From Sophora flavescens (lineage: Eukaryota > Streptophyta > Magnoliopsida > Fabales > Fabaceae), in contig CM061062.1 of assembly GCA_030762895.1 (NCBI GenBank), positions 239,692,019-239,756,018 of the forward strand: a DNA stretch of 64,000 nucleotides, in the 5' to 3' direction. Below, in pieces: positions 1 through 12,124 of the stretch (within the stretch, counting starts at the first letter, position 1; each line of letters begins with the position of its first letter). Position numbers and translations under genes: made by a program. The notes beneath the pieces were generated by a model. That model did not search any database. It was not told the DNA's origin and was given only the letters and a program-made list of their open reading frames with translations.

Positions 1-322
1 TACAATTGACGTTAAAATTTAACATTTAACGTCAGTTCTTTATAAAAACTGACGTTAGTTTAACAAAATCAACGTCTGTTGTATTAAAGAACTGACGTTA
101 ATAGTTTAAGTTTAACGTCAGTTGTTTAAAAAACCGACGTTAATTCTTACAAAATTAACGTCGGTTTTGTTAAGGAACTGACGTTAATAGTGTTATATTT
201 AACGTCAGTTCTAAACTGACGTTAAAATATTAACTATTAACGTCAGCTGTATTTACGTCAGTCAGTATTCTGACGTAAAAAATCAATTTTAACTTACGTA
301 AAAAGCACTTATTGCACTAGTG
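1..322 (+). mobile_element. CACTA transposon terminal arm, partial second copy
   Basis: The right edge ends in GCACTTATTGCACTAGTG, the exact reverse complement of the first 18 bases of the complete CACTA element at 29765. Inside are repeated AACGTCAGTT / AACTGACGTT subterminal motifs in both orientations. The arm aligns base for base over most of its length with the left arm of that element, so it is the same end of a second family member in the opposite orientation. The rest lies outside the window, so neither the target-site duplication nor coding content can be checked. Confidence 0.85.
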
Positions 323-2436
323 CACACACACACACACTCTTTATTCCCATATTTTATATCTTTATATTAATCACTGCTTTATAGTCCATTTCATGCGAAA
401 AATCTTTAGTTGATCATGTTAAAAGACATTATTTTTAAAATCACATTTTTTTCCATTCAAAAATTTGAGTGAGCTCTTTTATAAAATCATTTTCAGGACA
501 GCAGTGGGTTTCAATGGTGAATGATCATTCAAATGACCTTCAAAATCCTTGAAAATTTAATTGAGGGTACCCAACTCACATATAAATATATTGTAGTTGG
601 TCCCATGAAAAAATCCAACACTGCCTCTGTTTGTGAGGATTTTCCAGAAATCCAAGTTCATCAACATGTAACTTTATGAAATTGTTTCTCCTTATATACA
701 TATGTAAAAATCTCATATCCTCAACCAAACGTTAGGTATACATCAGTAGTAACCCAGAAAATTATATAAAAGTTTTTAACCTTCAAAATCATATTTAAAA
801 TCGCCAGATATCCAGATATGTATTTAATTTCCAGATATCCATTTTGCATAAAAACTTATGGGCTTTTGAATAAAGGTATATCATGCTGCCAGAATCACAT
901 TCTACACAAGTTTATCAGCACCAAGTTATTATCTTCACTCTAGCATCACCCACAAGCCATAAAACCACCATGCAAGGGTCCTAGACCCTCAAAAACATAC
1001 ATGAAAACATATATCAACTAAAAGTAGTAACTATTATTATCAAATAATGGTCCAAACAAAGAGTTGTGAGAGGATCTTTAAGTCAAGCATGTGAGAATAA
1101 CAAAAACATCTACTTTGCTCCACATAGGGGTTTTCGGTCACCCTATCAAAATAGGTTTAAAAAAATTATTTTGTGACATGCAAGTCCTTAAAATGATAGT
1201 AGAGATAAGTATAAGTGTACGAAAATTAGTTCCATGCTCAAAAGACTTTTCTAAGGATTTTTCTTAAAATTTTTAGTTAGAACTATAAACATGCAAATTA
1301 AGAAAAGTGGCATGAATATTGATGAAAAAGAGATTTCTGAGGAAATAAAGTGCAAGAGAGGAGAGTTATACCCTTAGATGATGAAGAATGAAGAGAAATG
1401 GTCCACAAGAAGCTTAAAAAAGTTGATAGCTTTGAGGATGTAGTGGTATTTTGAGTGTATATAACCATATACTCATCAAAAAATTTTAAACTTGGGTTTG
1501 TTGGAAAGGTCAAAAAGAGAGGCACAACTTTGTTGTTGAAGGTTTTGCTTGATTAGGAACAGAACAGGGGTGAAAAGGGCCTTCTTTCTGTTATTCTCGC
1601 GTTGATGGGGATTTTGAGCAGTATTGGTGATTTGGGCATATCTCCCAGTATCCTTATCCGTTTTTGATGCTCTTTAGTTCGTTAGATAGAGGAGAGGAAG
1701 AGAAAAAACTTTCATGTATGAAGTTTTCCAATTTTCAGAGGAAAAATGGGTCTACATATCGGTATGAGTTCGGTGAGCAAATGTGTATGTGAGGAAACTT
1801 AGAGAGAAAATGAGCAAGTTGTTTTTCACATCAAGTCTCTCAAAATCTGCACCTAATACTTTTAAAATTATTTTGTTAAAATAAATATTGGTTTTAAATA
1901 AATAATGGTTACTTGTAACATTAAAAGAATTAATTATGTGTAAGGTCGTGATGGTGTGAAATAAATGAAAACACTATTCAAATCAAATCAAGTCTCTTCA
2001 AATCTTCATTTAATATATTTTAAATTAATTTGTTTCGTTCCGGTTCCATTAATTTCTGATCATGAAAATCGATCGTATTTTCTAAACGAAAATTCACCCG
2101 GAAAAATTTACTTTTGTAATATTTATCAATATTTTTTTTTAAAATGATGGGAATTGTTGTAAATATTTTAGGAAATCCAAAATTTTATTTTTCGTGTCGA
2201 AATTGGTTTTCTGTATTTGTAAAGTTTTACTGACAGCGAAAACATAGACCGTTTTCGTCTGAAATTTTCAACCGGAAATTTATCTACAGTTTTCTAAAAT
2301 AAGAATAGGAATAAAAAAAAAGCTATAAGAATAAATTTTTATTTATCAATATAATTTTCTCTAAATTAAATTAATAATTACACATACATATACATAAGCA
2401 CAGATCATTAAGCAACAGAAAAATCGGTGTGTTACA
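323..2436 (-). repeat. Tekay/Del-type LTR fragment
   Basis: The right edge reads ...GGTGTGTTACA, which on the minus strand is the TGTAACAC start shared with the other Tekay-type LTRs here. About 200 bp inside it is the conserved block with TTTTACTGACAG and CGTCTGAA (around 2224-2270), present in every Tekay-type LTR of this window. The left edge is cut by the CACTA arm. A (CA)n run sits at 323-336. No reading frame in this stretch resembles a protein; it is non-coding LTR sequence, AT-rich and diverged. Confidence 0.6.
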
Positions 2437-2897
2437 TGTAAGCCTTGCTATTAGGTCAGACTATATTGTGCATAGCAGCCGTCAGCTGACCTTTGCCCTC
2501 TCTACAATTAATTTACGTTTTATGCTTAGTATTTCATTTATTATGTTGTGTTTTGTCATTAAGCTCATTATGAGCTAAATTCTCTTAGCTAGGATTCTAT
2601 GAATTTGTAATTAACACAGATGGGTATTCCATGCAAAGGATGTTATTCATTTTCTTCTTCTCTGCTTAAATGTTTGTTTTAGTTTGGACTGATCAACTAA
2701 ACTGAGATACTAGCTAATTAAGTTTGGAAAAATTGAACTAGTGGATTTGATTAGAAGATATAGATTGAACAATTAATTGGAAAATTAATTATGTTGAATG
2801 AGCTAGGAATAGCCTTCAAGTCTTTAAGTAGCTGGACGTGCTTATCTGACAACCAGATTCATACCCGACAACCAATGTATGTTTGTAAATAATTTCA
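2437..2897 (+). repeat. Athila-like LTR scrap, related to element C
   Basis: The segment holds an ordered set of short matches to the second half of the element C LTR (compare 28930-29230): an AAGCTCAnTATGAGCTA block, GTGGATTTG, GAATGAGCTAGGAATAG and CTTCAAGTC. It is strongly diverged, has no recognisable termini, and is wedged between two minus-strand Tekay-type LTRs, so it is probably a remnant of an old insertion target. The right boundary is approximate. Confidence 0.5.
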
Positions 2898-5539
2898 TGA
2901 CACTTCAATATCCACTATCTATTTCGTAATCTTCGGAGATCCTAACTTCCCTTCGTCGAGCATGATAGGTCGCAATAATCCCCATAACACAATTATTTTG
3001 CGTTGGGTCGGCCTCTTAATTTAGGTCCAATCCCCAATTGTTCAAGGGTATCACGTCTCACCTAAATAATATTAAATAGTTCCCTATTGAGTACATCCGT
3101 GCGGGGTAACCGATTTCCATGATCCGAGATTGCAAAACCCCGAGCATTCCGTGGAGTTCAAGCCTGAATGTCCCTAATAGACCCAAAGAGCCAAGAACAT
3201 ATCTTTGATCCGTAACTATCCAATTTGTCAAGCCACCCTTCGTGGATTGTAGCTCGATACTCATTGGCACGTCTTCCAAAGTGGCATATTTGCCAAAATA
3301 TGTATGTAAACCAATGGTTTTCGTTTTTGTTTTTGTTTTTCGTTCGTTCTTTCCTTATCGAGGCTCATAGCTCACGACTACCTTTACTGAGGTATTAAAC
3401 TCATTTTACTACCAATGTAAGATTTTAAAATCTGTGATTTATAATCTCTTCCTCAGTTGAACACTAGCCCTACGTCTCGACAATCTAGGTTCTTATCTTT
3501 TTCCTCAGTTTTCCCAACAGGAACACAAGCCCAATATTTTGGCAATCTAGGTCCTTTCAACTTTCATCTTCTTCAACGTGGTTTTTCGTTCAGTGAAAAC
3601 TAAACCGAAAATCAAAAACCAGAGTTTTGTTAACCTTTTGTCGTAAAGACATTTTCGCTCTTGTAAATACATTTTACATAATCTTTTTATTTTAAAATCT
3701 ATTTTCGAAAAACTTCAAATCACTAAAACATTTTCTCAACATTTTTGACTAAAACCAACAAGATCATTGTAAATAAATTCATTTAGAATAAAATTTTCAT
3801 AAAACTAAAACTTTTTTTTCAAAAGACTTTTCCTTAAAAACATTTGAAACATTTTCATAAGTTTCAGCTTCATTTTTCTCTTTTTCGAAACGTCTTAGTG
3901 TTATTAAAATAAATGCAACTTATCATGATTCATTCTCACTAACACTCATTTGAAAAATTTCTATGACTTTCTCAAAGTATAACTTTTAACAAAAAGTCCT
4001 TAAGGTACCATCACTTTCATTCTTAGAAGTCTTTGTACTTACAAAACAAAATCAACTTCATAGGTTTTCTAAGTTGAGCATTTTGATACTTAGTCCTCAT
4101 TATCAAGCTATGACCAGTGTCATGCTCTTAGCCAATACAAGCAATCAAAATTATCATTCAACACATAAACATTACATTAACACATTCCAAGCAACAACAT
4201 TAACATTTTCCAACCATTAAAGACAACATCACAAAACAGTTACAATCAACACACACTCAATCAAAACAATAAAGTATTCGACTTTCCTCTTGGAACTTCC
4301 TCTTGACACTTTGATTCCTCCACATAACTTACTCAAAAAATCAAACACTTAAACCTTCACAACAAACCACATAACAAGTTAATCATTGAAGAAAGTTTCA
4401 TCTAACCCATTCAAGAGGGTATTCGACCAACACAATAAAAGTTAGCTAGGGTTTTCAAATTCCTTCAATCTCTTGGATACATAATCCTAGAGTGCTAGAG
4501 AGACAAGATCAAGTGACATAACTCACGAATTTGAAAAAAACCATCTAACCTCTTAGGGTTAGGGTTTCGGCCCACAAGAGTAAAAAAGGTTAGAAATTTT
4601 CTTTGGTTTCAAGCTCCTGGATTTAGTAAGTATAGGTACTAGAGAGATTAAATCAAGTGTCATAACTCTTATAGCAATTTTCTAGAATTTTTCATGAATT
4701 TTAAAAGAAAAGAGCATAAAAGTTAAAGTTGAGAAAAATTGGATGGAATCAATGAATTTAAAGAGGGGAAATGAAGAGGAGAACATGGAGAATAAGAATC
4801 TCACCTTGGATTTTGAAAAGAACAAGTGATCTTCAAGGAATCTCAAATTGAAAGTCCAGGTTTTCACTTGGAGTTTTTTGTGTTCTTGAGAGTAATTTAC
4901 ATTAAGGAAGATGAAGTGGAATGAAAAATGACCAACTGTTGTGGGGGAGGGGTTATGGCCGTCTAACACAAGGGCCTCTTGGTCCAAAAAATTGTTTTGG
5001 GACAAACTTGTAATTCCATGCAAAGATTAAGGGTACTTTGGACTTTTTACAACCACAAATATCTAGATATTTTGGATGCCATCATGACTTTGTTGAGTCA
5101 TTATGTGACACCTCTCGCAAGTCCCATCAATCACTTCCACCACCTCAGCTTCGTATCCAACTCCGTCGTTTACTCGACTTAGGTTTTACACGCGTTTTCT
5201 TTGAAGATTTCGCCCTTATAAAATATAATATTTTATTTTTACGCGAAGATTTTCAAAAAAAACAAATATCATTGAAAATATGATATAAACCTAAATCGTT
5301 TCGTTCACGAGTCAAAATTAGGTTTTCTGATTAGTAAAAACTTTTATTGTTAGTGAAAACGCAAATCGGGTTTCGTCTGAATTTTCAACCCAAAAATTAA
5401 TTGAAACTTTCTACTATCGAGTAGAGTCTAAATATGATTTTGTTTTATACAAAATCATTCTCTAGGTCTCAGATAAAAATATAAACATTTAATTATCTTA
5501 CCGATATTGAAAAGCAGTAAAAAAAATCGGGGTGTTACA
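2898..5539 (-). repeat. Tekay/Del-type LTR, solo or truncated
   Basis: The right edge ATCGGGGTGTTACA is the reverse complement of the TGTAACACCCCGAT start of Tekay-type LTRs and is almost identical to the end of the Tekay3 LTR at 61841-61854. The conserved U3 block lies at about 5341-5390. The left edge (TGACACTTC at 2898) is tentative and the flanking 5-mers (TTTCA and CTAGG) do not match, so this is either a recombined solo LTR or one LTR of a deleted element. It interrupts the gag-protease region of Tekay1 at 5540. No coding sequence seen. Confidence 0.6.
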
Positions 5540-5542
5540 CTA

Positions 5543-7135
5543 GGGCTGAAGGAAGAGTCTACTCCGTGAGAGGTGCTGGGGCCTCTTGTAATGAAGATCT
5601 GATTTAGGGACAGTGTGTCATAGATGGTAAATCTTTAACTGTACTGTTGGATCCGGGTGCGACTCATTCGTTCATTCCATATGATTGTGCTAAATTGCTA
5701 GGATTACCTATGTCTTCTTTACCTTTTGACTTGATTATATCTACTCCTACTACTGAACCTATTTTAACTACTACAGTTTGTTTGAATTGTGCTATCTTTG
5801 TAGAGGATAGGAAATTTTTGGTTGATCTGATCTGTTTACATCTTTTGCAAATAGATGTGATATAAGGGTTAGATTGGTTGTGTTCTAACCATATCCTGTC
5901 AGACTGTGCAAATAATGCCTTAATTTTTCCTAAGGATGAGATTTTTGGATTTTTGTCTACTAACCAAGTAAGAGATTCTTTGAGAGAGGGAGCTCAAGGA
6001 TATATGTTACTATTTTCTTTGGACGTCAAGAGTGAGTTTGACTTACAGTCCATACCTGTCGTCAATGAGTTTCCTTAAGTTTTTCCTGAAGATGTACCTG
6101 GATTACCGCCTGTTTGAGACATTGAATTTGTGATTAATCTGGTACCGGGTTCTGGATCGATATCCATGGCACCATACTGTATGTTGCCATCATAGCTAGA
6201 GGACTTGAAGAAGCATCTGGTGGAACCGATGAGGAAATAGTTCATTAGACCTAGTGTATCACCCTGGGGAGCTCCAGTTTTGCTTGTGAAGAAGGACGAG
6301 ACTTCTCGTTTATGTGTAGATTTTTGTCAGTTAAACAAAATTACAATCAAGAACAAGTATCCTCTTCCGAGGATAGATGATTTGATGGATCAGTTACGTG
6401 GAGCAGCAGTTTTCTCAAAGATAGATATGCGGTCTGGTTATCATCGATTCGTGTAAAGGAAGAGGGTATCCAGAAGACAATGTTTCGAACACTCTATGGG
6501 AATTATGAGTACCTTTTGATGCCGTTCGGAGTGACGAATGCACCTGCTATATTCATGGATTACATGAACATGATTTTTTGTCCTTATCTAGATCAGTTTA
6601 TCGTTGTCTTCATAGACGGCATTCTAATATGTTCTCCTAATCAAGAGAAGCATGTTGAACATCTCAAGATGGTTCTCCGGATCTTAAAGGAGAAACAATT
6701 ATACACAAAACCCGCTTAGATAAAGTTCAGTTTTTGGGACATATTATCTCGAATGAAGGTATCACATTGGATCCGTCAAATGTTGAAGATGTTATAAAAT
6801 AGGAGAGCCCAAAGACAGAGAATAGAAATCCGTAGTTTCATGGGTTTAGATGGATACAATAGGAGATTCATTGAGGGATTCTCCAAAATAGTAAGACCTC
6901 TAACCCAATTAACTCGGAAGGACCAAGCGCTTAAATGGACTAAAGTGTACGAGGAGAGTTTCTAAGAGTTAAAGGGAAGGTTGAATACTTCACTTGTGTT
7001 ACTGTTACCTGATCCTAAGGAGCCTTTCGAGGTGTTGTGATGCTTCCCATCAGGGGTTAGGTTGTGTGCTAATGTAGAATCGGGAAGTGCTGGCTTATGC
7101 TTCAAGACAGTTGAAGATTCATGAGAGGAACTACC
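5543..7135 (+). pseudogene. Tekay1 gag end, protease, RT and RNase H start (broken)
   Basis: After a short gag tail the aspartic protease shows DPGATHSF (from about 5650; the family usually has DSGATHSF), with the catalytic Asp kept. RT follows from about 6165, with recognisable blocks around 6285-6470 and MPFGVTNAP near 6520. The polymerase active site reads FIDG instead of FIDD (about 6610), so the second metal-binding Asp is lost. Frameshifts occur near 6450 and 6720 and in-frame stops near 5610, 6076 and 6960. An RT-connection / RNase H start reaches 7135, where the hAT MITE interrupts. This is a decayed polyprotein segment that cannot make active enzyme. Confidence 0.8.
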
Positions 7136-7143
7136 ATACGTAT

Positions 7144-7894
7144 TACGGGTGTTCGCGGTTCGGTTTGGAGGGAAAAAGTCATCCGATCCGAAGTAAAAAA
7201 GAGCATGCGGTTCGGTTTGGTTTGGATGACTTCTTAAAAAAGATCCGATCCAATTAAATGCAGTTTGGATCGGTTTTTAACCACACATCATTAGTTAAAT
7301 AAAAATCATATAATCTACTTCTCAAAAAAAAAAAAAAAAGTAACACGTAATCTACCAAAATGAGGTTGTTTGTTCAGTGACTCACTGTGTTGGCATGTTT
7401 TGGTAACATATTTTCAAAATAACATATAATCTAGCAAAATATAAAATAACATATTTTCTGTTTCAATGTTTTGGCAACTATGAAATTGCTCTGTGCATGC
7501 CAACTGACAGGGAGGTGTGTCAAGTGCATATTAAAGAAACAAAATAGTGGCTTAAAGAAACAAAACACACATCAAAACGGCAAACTGAAATGACTAAATG
7601 AGAGTGAAATAAAATAAGAAAATTCAAGGTATAAGGAGTGAAACGATAGCACACAACAACAAACAAAACGGCAGGGCAATATACACTAAATGCATAAGTA
7701 AAGGGCAAATGTATAAAATATCCGTTCGGTTCGGTTCGATTCCTGAACCTCCAATCGAAAACCGAACCGAACCGATTGGTTCTCTCTAAAATTGATCCAA
7801 AAAAATCAATTAATTTTGGTTCCCATCTGTTTTCGGTTATTTTGGATCGGTTTTGTGGTTTTTTTTTGGATCGGTTTGGATCTGAACACCCCTA
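7144..7894. mobile_element. hAT-type MITE or non-autonomous hAT element, 751 bp
   Basis: The insertion is bounded by an 8-bp target duplication ATACGTAT (7136-7143 and 7895-7902). Ends are imperfect inverted repeats: TACGGGTGTTC on the left and, on the opposite strand, TAGGGGTGTTC on the right, followed on both sides by GGTTCGGTTTGG / CCAAACCGATCC-like arms. An 8-bp duplication and a TAGGGGTG-type terminus fit the hAT superfamily. It splits the RNase H of Tekay1, whose reading resumes directly after 7902. There is no transposase; the interior is AT-rich with CGGTT-rich arms. Confidence 0.85.
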
Positions 7895-7902
7895 ATACGT
7901 AT

Positions 7903-8924
7903 GGCTTGGAGTTAGAAGCTGTAGTTTTCACGCTGATAATCTGTAGGCATTATTTATATGGAGCAAAGTTTAACGTTTTTAGTGATCACAAAAGCTTCAA
8001 ATACATGTTTGATCAGAAGGAGCTCAACATGCGGCAGAGACGCTGGTAGCGGATGCCTTGAGTAGAAAATCAATACATGCGTCTGCAATGATGGTCAAAG
8101 AACAAGAGTTGTTAGAGCAATTCCGAGATATGCGGTTGACGGTTGAGATGTCACAAGGAAAGCTTTGCTTAGGTATGATTACTGTTTCCAATGGATTGAT
8201 GGAACAAATACGAGAGAAATAAGAAAGTGATCAGTACCTACAAGAAGAAAGGGAATTGGTGTGACAAAGAGTAATATCAGAATTTAAAGAGGAGACAGAT
8301 GGAATCTTAATGTTCGGTGAAAGGATTTGTGTACCGGACAATTTTGAGCTCGGAAAGTTGATCCTAGAGGAAGCCCACAAGAGTAAACTGAGTTTACATC
8401 CGGGAGCAACAAAAATGTATCAAGACCTCAGGCGGTTGTATTGGTGGTATGGGATGAAAATAGAGGTGATGGAATATGTCGCTTCATGTTTAGTCTGTCA
8501 AAAGGCTAATACTGAACATCAAAGACCAGTAGGAATGCTACAACCTTTGAGCATCCCATAATGGAAATGGGATGGTATCACGATGGATTTTGTGACAAGC
8601 TTGCCAAGGACCCGAAAGGGACATGATTCGATATGTGTAATAGTTGATCGACTAACCACGTCGGCTCACTTTTTGCCTATCAACATAAAGTATTCAATGG
8701 AGAGATTAACTCAGCTATACACCGGGGAGATTGTCAGATTGCATGGTGTTCCTTCAAGTATTATTTTGGATCGAGATTCGAGGTTTACATAAAGGTTCTA
8801 GAAAAGTCTGCAAGAATCGATAGGAACAAAGCTCAGATTGAGTTTGGCCTATCACCCACAAACGGAAGGACAATCAGAGAGGGCAATCTAGTCGCTTGAA
8901 CACTTGCTGAGACCTTGTGTGTTG
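7903..8924 (+). pseudogene. Tekay1 RNase H end and integrase (broken)
   Basis: The C-terminal half of RNase H is readable from 7903 to 8048 (FSDHKS and a QRRW ending). The integrase zinc-binding segment follows at about 8340-8510, with paired histidines (AHKS...LHPGA) and CLVCQK. The catalytic core has an Asp in MDFVTS (8583) and in LDRDSRF (about 8768), and the third acidic residue in GQSE (about 8872). A TAG stop follows at about 8891 and there are more stops near 8221 and 8562. The Athila insertion at 8930 cuts the core; the remainder lies at 23565-24250. Confidence 0.8.
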
Positions 8925-9624
8925 GAGCATGACGTGTTGTCGCACACGGGTCAAAAAGTGAGCGGTTTACAAAATTGTAGTAGAGCGCGACAACTCGGGT
9001 ATCATCTCACAAGGACTCTTGAATTGTTATTCACCACAAAAATCAGTTTTTTTTGGGGGGGGTTGGTTTGAAATTCAATTGGAAAACAAAGCAAAAACAG
9101 AGCAATAAAAACTGAGCAATTTAAAGGATTATCAAATAAGCTAAGGACGATTAATCTACTGTTCTCGGTTTCCCAACCATCATCGGTTCATATAAATTCC
9201 AAGCCCTAAGCAGATTCTAATCCCCTTTCGGTTGTAGCAACAATTAACAAGCGAATCGCTACTACGAGATATATGTTCCTAATTCCCGAATTAAGAAAAC
9301 GGGGTGAAGCTCTCGTGAATTAAGCAAACACGATTGTACACACACGAATTAAGCAAACGTGATTAAATATAGGAACATAACATCACCGAAATAAATCAAC
9401 ACAAATTCTATACACTCCTGAATTAAGCAAACAGAAATATATAGCATAGTATTCAAAAAGGAAAATCAAACAAAACAGGAATTACAGAACCTCAAGTGCG
9501 GTGGAAACCGATTACAGTAGACTAATCCAATGGAATTAGTTCTCCATGGAAAATGCAATACAACTCAGAAAATTCGTAAAACAATGGATAATGAAAAGTG
9601 TGTCCTAATCTGCCCAGAACAACA

Positions 9625-9631
9625 ATTTATA
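9625..9631 (-). promoter_or_regulatory. TATA-like box of LTR A
   Basis: TATAAAT on the minus strand, about 20 bp downstream of the last CTCGCGAG unit. The same sequence is present in the other LTR at 22946-22952. Position and sequence fit the U3 promoter of a plant LTR; the start site cannot be read directly. Confidence 0.5.
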
Positions 9632-9651
9632 ACATTCAGGATCTGCGCCAT

Positions 9652-9995
9652 CTCGCGAGGCGAACACTCACTCGCGAGGCGAATCTTACGAAGAAATCTG
9701 AAACGTTTGGACTTCTCGCGAGGCGAAGAATGGCTCGCGAGGCGAGGAATGGAAGAGTCTTCTTATTACGCCCGTTATGAGCATTAGGGGCTAACCGTGA
9801 TGCTTTCTGACTTCCAGGCTCGCGAGGCGAGACATAGTTCGCGAGGCGACACAGAAAGGGTTACATTTTCTGGCACTGTCAGCCTTCAGGCTCGCGAGGC
9901 GAGGTGTGGTTCACGGGGCGAGACAGAGAGGAGGACATTCTGCTGTTCAGGCTGGCTTTCAGGTTAGCGAGGCAAGTAGACTCTCGCGGGGCGAA
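9652..9995 (-). promoter_or_regulatory. Array of six paired palindromes in LTR A (3' copy)
   Basis: Five pairs of a 12-13-bp unit, (C/T)TCGCGAGGCGA(A/G), start at 9652/9671, 9715/9734, 9819/9838, 9891/9910 and 9964/9983, each pair exactly 19 bp apart. A sixth, different module (9768-9802) is the reverse complement of the CACGG-type module of element B. On the minus strand the array ends about 20 bp upstream of a TATA-like box (9625-9631). Position in U3 suggests a regulatory role; that role is inferred. Sites in GC-rich motifs that depart from the consensus look like C-to-T or G-to-A changes. Confidence 0.75.
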
Positions 9996-10237
9996 TCTTC
10001 CAGGATTGCAATTTCCCCTGTTTCTTCATTCCCTTGACTCTAAGTTAACCTGAAAATAATGAAATAGCCATAAGTGCTTTATTTGACTCAAAACTAGCTA
10101 AATTAACCTAAAACTACTTAAATGACTCAAAATGTTGCTTGAGGACAATCGAGTCTAATTTGGGCGAAAACGAAATATAATTAGCACAAAACCATGGTCA
10201 TATTAGTCATAAAACTAGATGAGCCATAGGCTTATCA

Positions 10238-11707
10238 AAATACCCCAAACTTAAACTTTGCTTGCCCCCAAGCAAACTAAAACTCAAAAAGACTCAAGAC
10301 ATGGCAAGCTTAAAGGATTCAATCAACTTTGCACAAATTTCAAGCAATTCATCACACTAGTTTTTCCTTCAATCCCCCCCCCCAAACAAAGCAATCCCCA
10401 CATGCATTTACTCTAAACATTTGAGAACTTCATCATTCAAGCAGTCATTAATTTAAGCAAGGGATCCAAGTTACACACAAAAGGGAGATCACCAAATTCA
10501 AACAATTTCCTTCCTCACAAGGGCATTTAACATTTCACTCAATCGCTCAATTTTTGTCTAGGCTATCAAATTTTCACTCAATTCACATTTCAAGAGAACT
10601 TCCCATGAATTTGATTTTCATCTCAATCAAGGTTCCCACGAAAACATGCATGCAACATCAAAAGGTCTTTAAAGGTTGTAATGGGGCCTGGCTAAGGGTA
10701 AGATATACAAAGGTACTTGGCTTAAGTCCCTAGGAACTAAGAGAGCATGAAACTTTTTACACTTTGAATTTCCACTCAAATTTCTTTTTCCATTTTTCTT
10801 TATGCTTTTGGGTGACTACAGCCTTTTTCCTTTGATACCATTTTTGACATTTTTGTTCTTTTTATTTTCTCTTTTTTTTTCTTCTTCTTTGCCTTTGGCT
10901 CCAACTTTTTTTTTTTTCTTTTTTTTTTCTTTTTCTCACCCCAGAATGACATGTCACATCCCTGTAGCCACCCCAAACTTAGTTTCTTGCAAACCTTCTC
11001 CTGCTAAGCTTCCATGCTCTCCTAATCCTGAGATCGGGTTAACATGGTTTTTCTAGATTTTGGCTTATAACATAGGGTTATCAAGAACAACAGGCTAATC
11101 AGGCTCAATAGGGCTAACTAGGGAACATGCATTAGGGATGATTCAATTTAGGCCAAGTGGTTATTTACAAAGAAAATCTGCCTAAATCATTTGATGAAAA
11201 CACATAGACATGCAAACCAAGAAGAAATTCAAGCAAATTCGGGAAAGTGCAACTTGAAAGTGATTCACACAGTTAGAAACATGCTAGAGTCTCAAATCCT
11301 CGCCTGGACATTTTTTCAAATTGTTTGACCGAGATTCAATCCTTAGTGTGTGAACCCCTTCACCCCAAACTTATCATAAATCATGCAATTAATCACAACG
11401 AAATATCTCAAAGTTCAGTTTTCAAAAAAAAAAAATCACATGGGGATCACTTTTCAAATTTTTTTTTTCAACCTAGGGGGAATCATCGCATAAATCATGC
11501 AATCAATATGTGCCAAGTCAATCAAAACCAATCAAGCTCACCGACACAAGACTCATACAAATTTTTCAAGAGCTAAAAGAAAAACAAGATAAAACACAAA
11601 ACAAAGCTACAATGGGTTCCCTCCCCCACACTTAAAACATACATTGTCCTCAATGAAAAAACATAAATATAAAATCAGAGTGAGGGAAAGGAAAGGGTGC
11701 TCCCTGA
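10238..11707 (-). other. Element A 3' non-coding spacer with polypurine tract
   Basis: Between the end of integrase and the 3' LTR lies about 1.47 kb without a convincing reading frame. On the minus strand it ends in AAGTTTAAGTTTGGGGTATT directly before the LTR (10238-10257), the polypurine tract. Homologous sequence fills 17963-19352 of element B. T-rich and C-rich runs (10360-10390 and 10860-10935) are homopolymer stretches. Long 3' spacers are typical of Athila elements, some of which carry an env-like frame here; none is seen. Confidence 0.75.
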
Positions 11708-12100
11708 TCAAGTGCCAGTGTAGGTGGGAGCTTCCAAGGAGAGCTCCTCAACAGTAGCATCTTCAGGCACTGCGCTCTCATGGAATATCTTCAAGTGCTG
11801 CCCGTTAACCTTGAAAACCTTGTTGCTACCTGCACTTTCAATCTCTACTGCACCATGAGGAAAAACATTAGTAACAACAAACGGGCCAATCCACTTGGAT
11901 CGAAGTTTCCCAGCCATAACTTTCAGGCGGGAGTTAAACAGTAAGACCTGTTGGTCCACAGAAAATTCTTTCCTAGCAATCATCCTATCATGAAAGTGCT
12001 TGGTTTTCTCTTTATAAATCCGGGAGCTTTCATAGGCTTCTAGTCTAAGCTCCTCAAGCTGCTGTAATTGGAGTTTTCTTTCAATGCCAGCTTTTTGCAT
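11708..12100 (-). CDS. Athila A integrase C-terminal domain (fragment)
   Basis: 130 residues, rich in charged residues at the N-terminus, then a GKLRSKWIGPFVV motif (about residues 80-95), the conserved integrase C-terminal SH3-like block of Ty3/gypsy elements. It follows the catalytic core (12125-12658) in the same orientation and is separated from it by one stop codon (12125-12127). No chromodomain is present, as expected for Athila. The Met used as start is internal; the frame belongs to the polyprotein. Confidence 0.8.
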   Translation of the reverse strand: MQKAGIERKLQLQQLEELRLEAYESSRIYKEKTKHFHDRMIARKEFSVDQQVLLFNSRLKVMAGKLRSKWIGPFVVTNVFPHGAVEIESAGSNKVFKVNGQHLKIFHESAVPEDATVEELSLEAPTYTGT

Positions 12101-12124
12101 TTCCAGATTACAGCACTTGACCGC

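Larger units (their letters stand above)
8930..10237 (-). repeat. Element A 3' LTR
   Basis: Begins TGACGTGTTGTCGC and ends GGCTTATCA on the plus strand, next to the purine tract. It pairs with 22243-23559. It contains the array of paired CTCGCGAGGCGA units at 9652-9995 and a TATA-like box at 9625-9631 (minus strand), i.e. a U3 promoter arrangement. Confidence 0.93.

Noticed and set aside
4682..5023. 113-codon minus-strand frame
   Set aside because: It lies in a Tekay-type LTR; it has low-complexity Phe/Ser content and no counterpart conserved as protein in the other LTRs.
9530..9787. Arg/Ala/Glu-rich predicted peptides such as LARRTLTREAN across the LTR palindrome arrays (also 15885-16139, 19639-19872, 22919-23300)
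   Set aside because: They come from translating the repeated CTCGCGAGGCGA units within LTR U3 regions upstream of TATA boxes; all frames on both strands are open only because the repeat lacks stops. No protein family fits.
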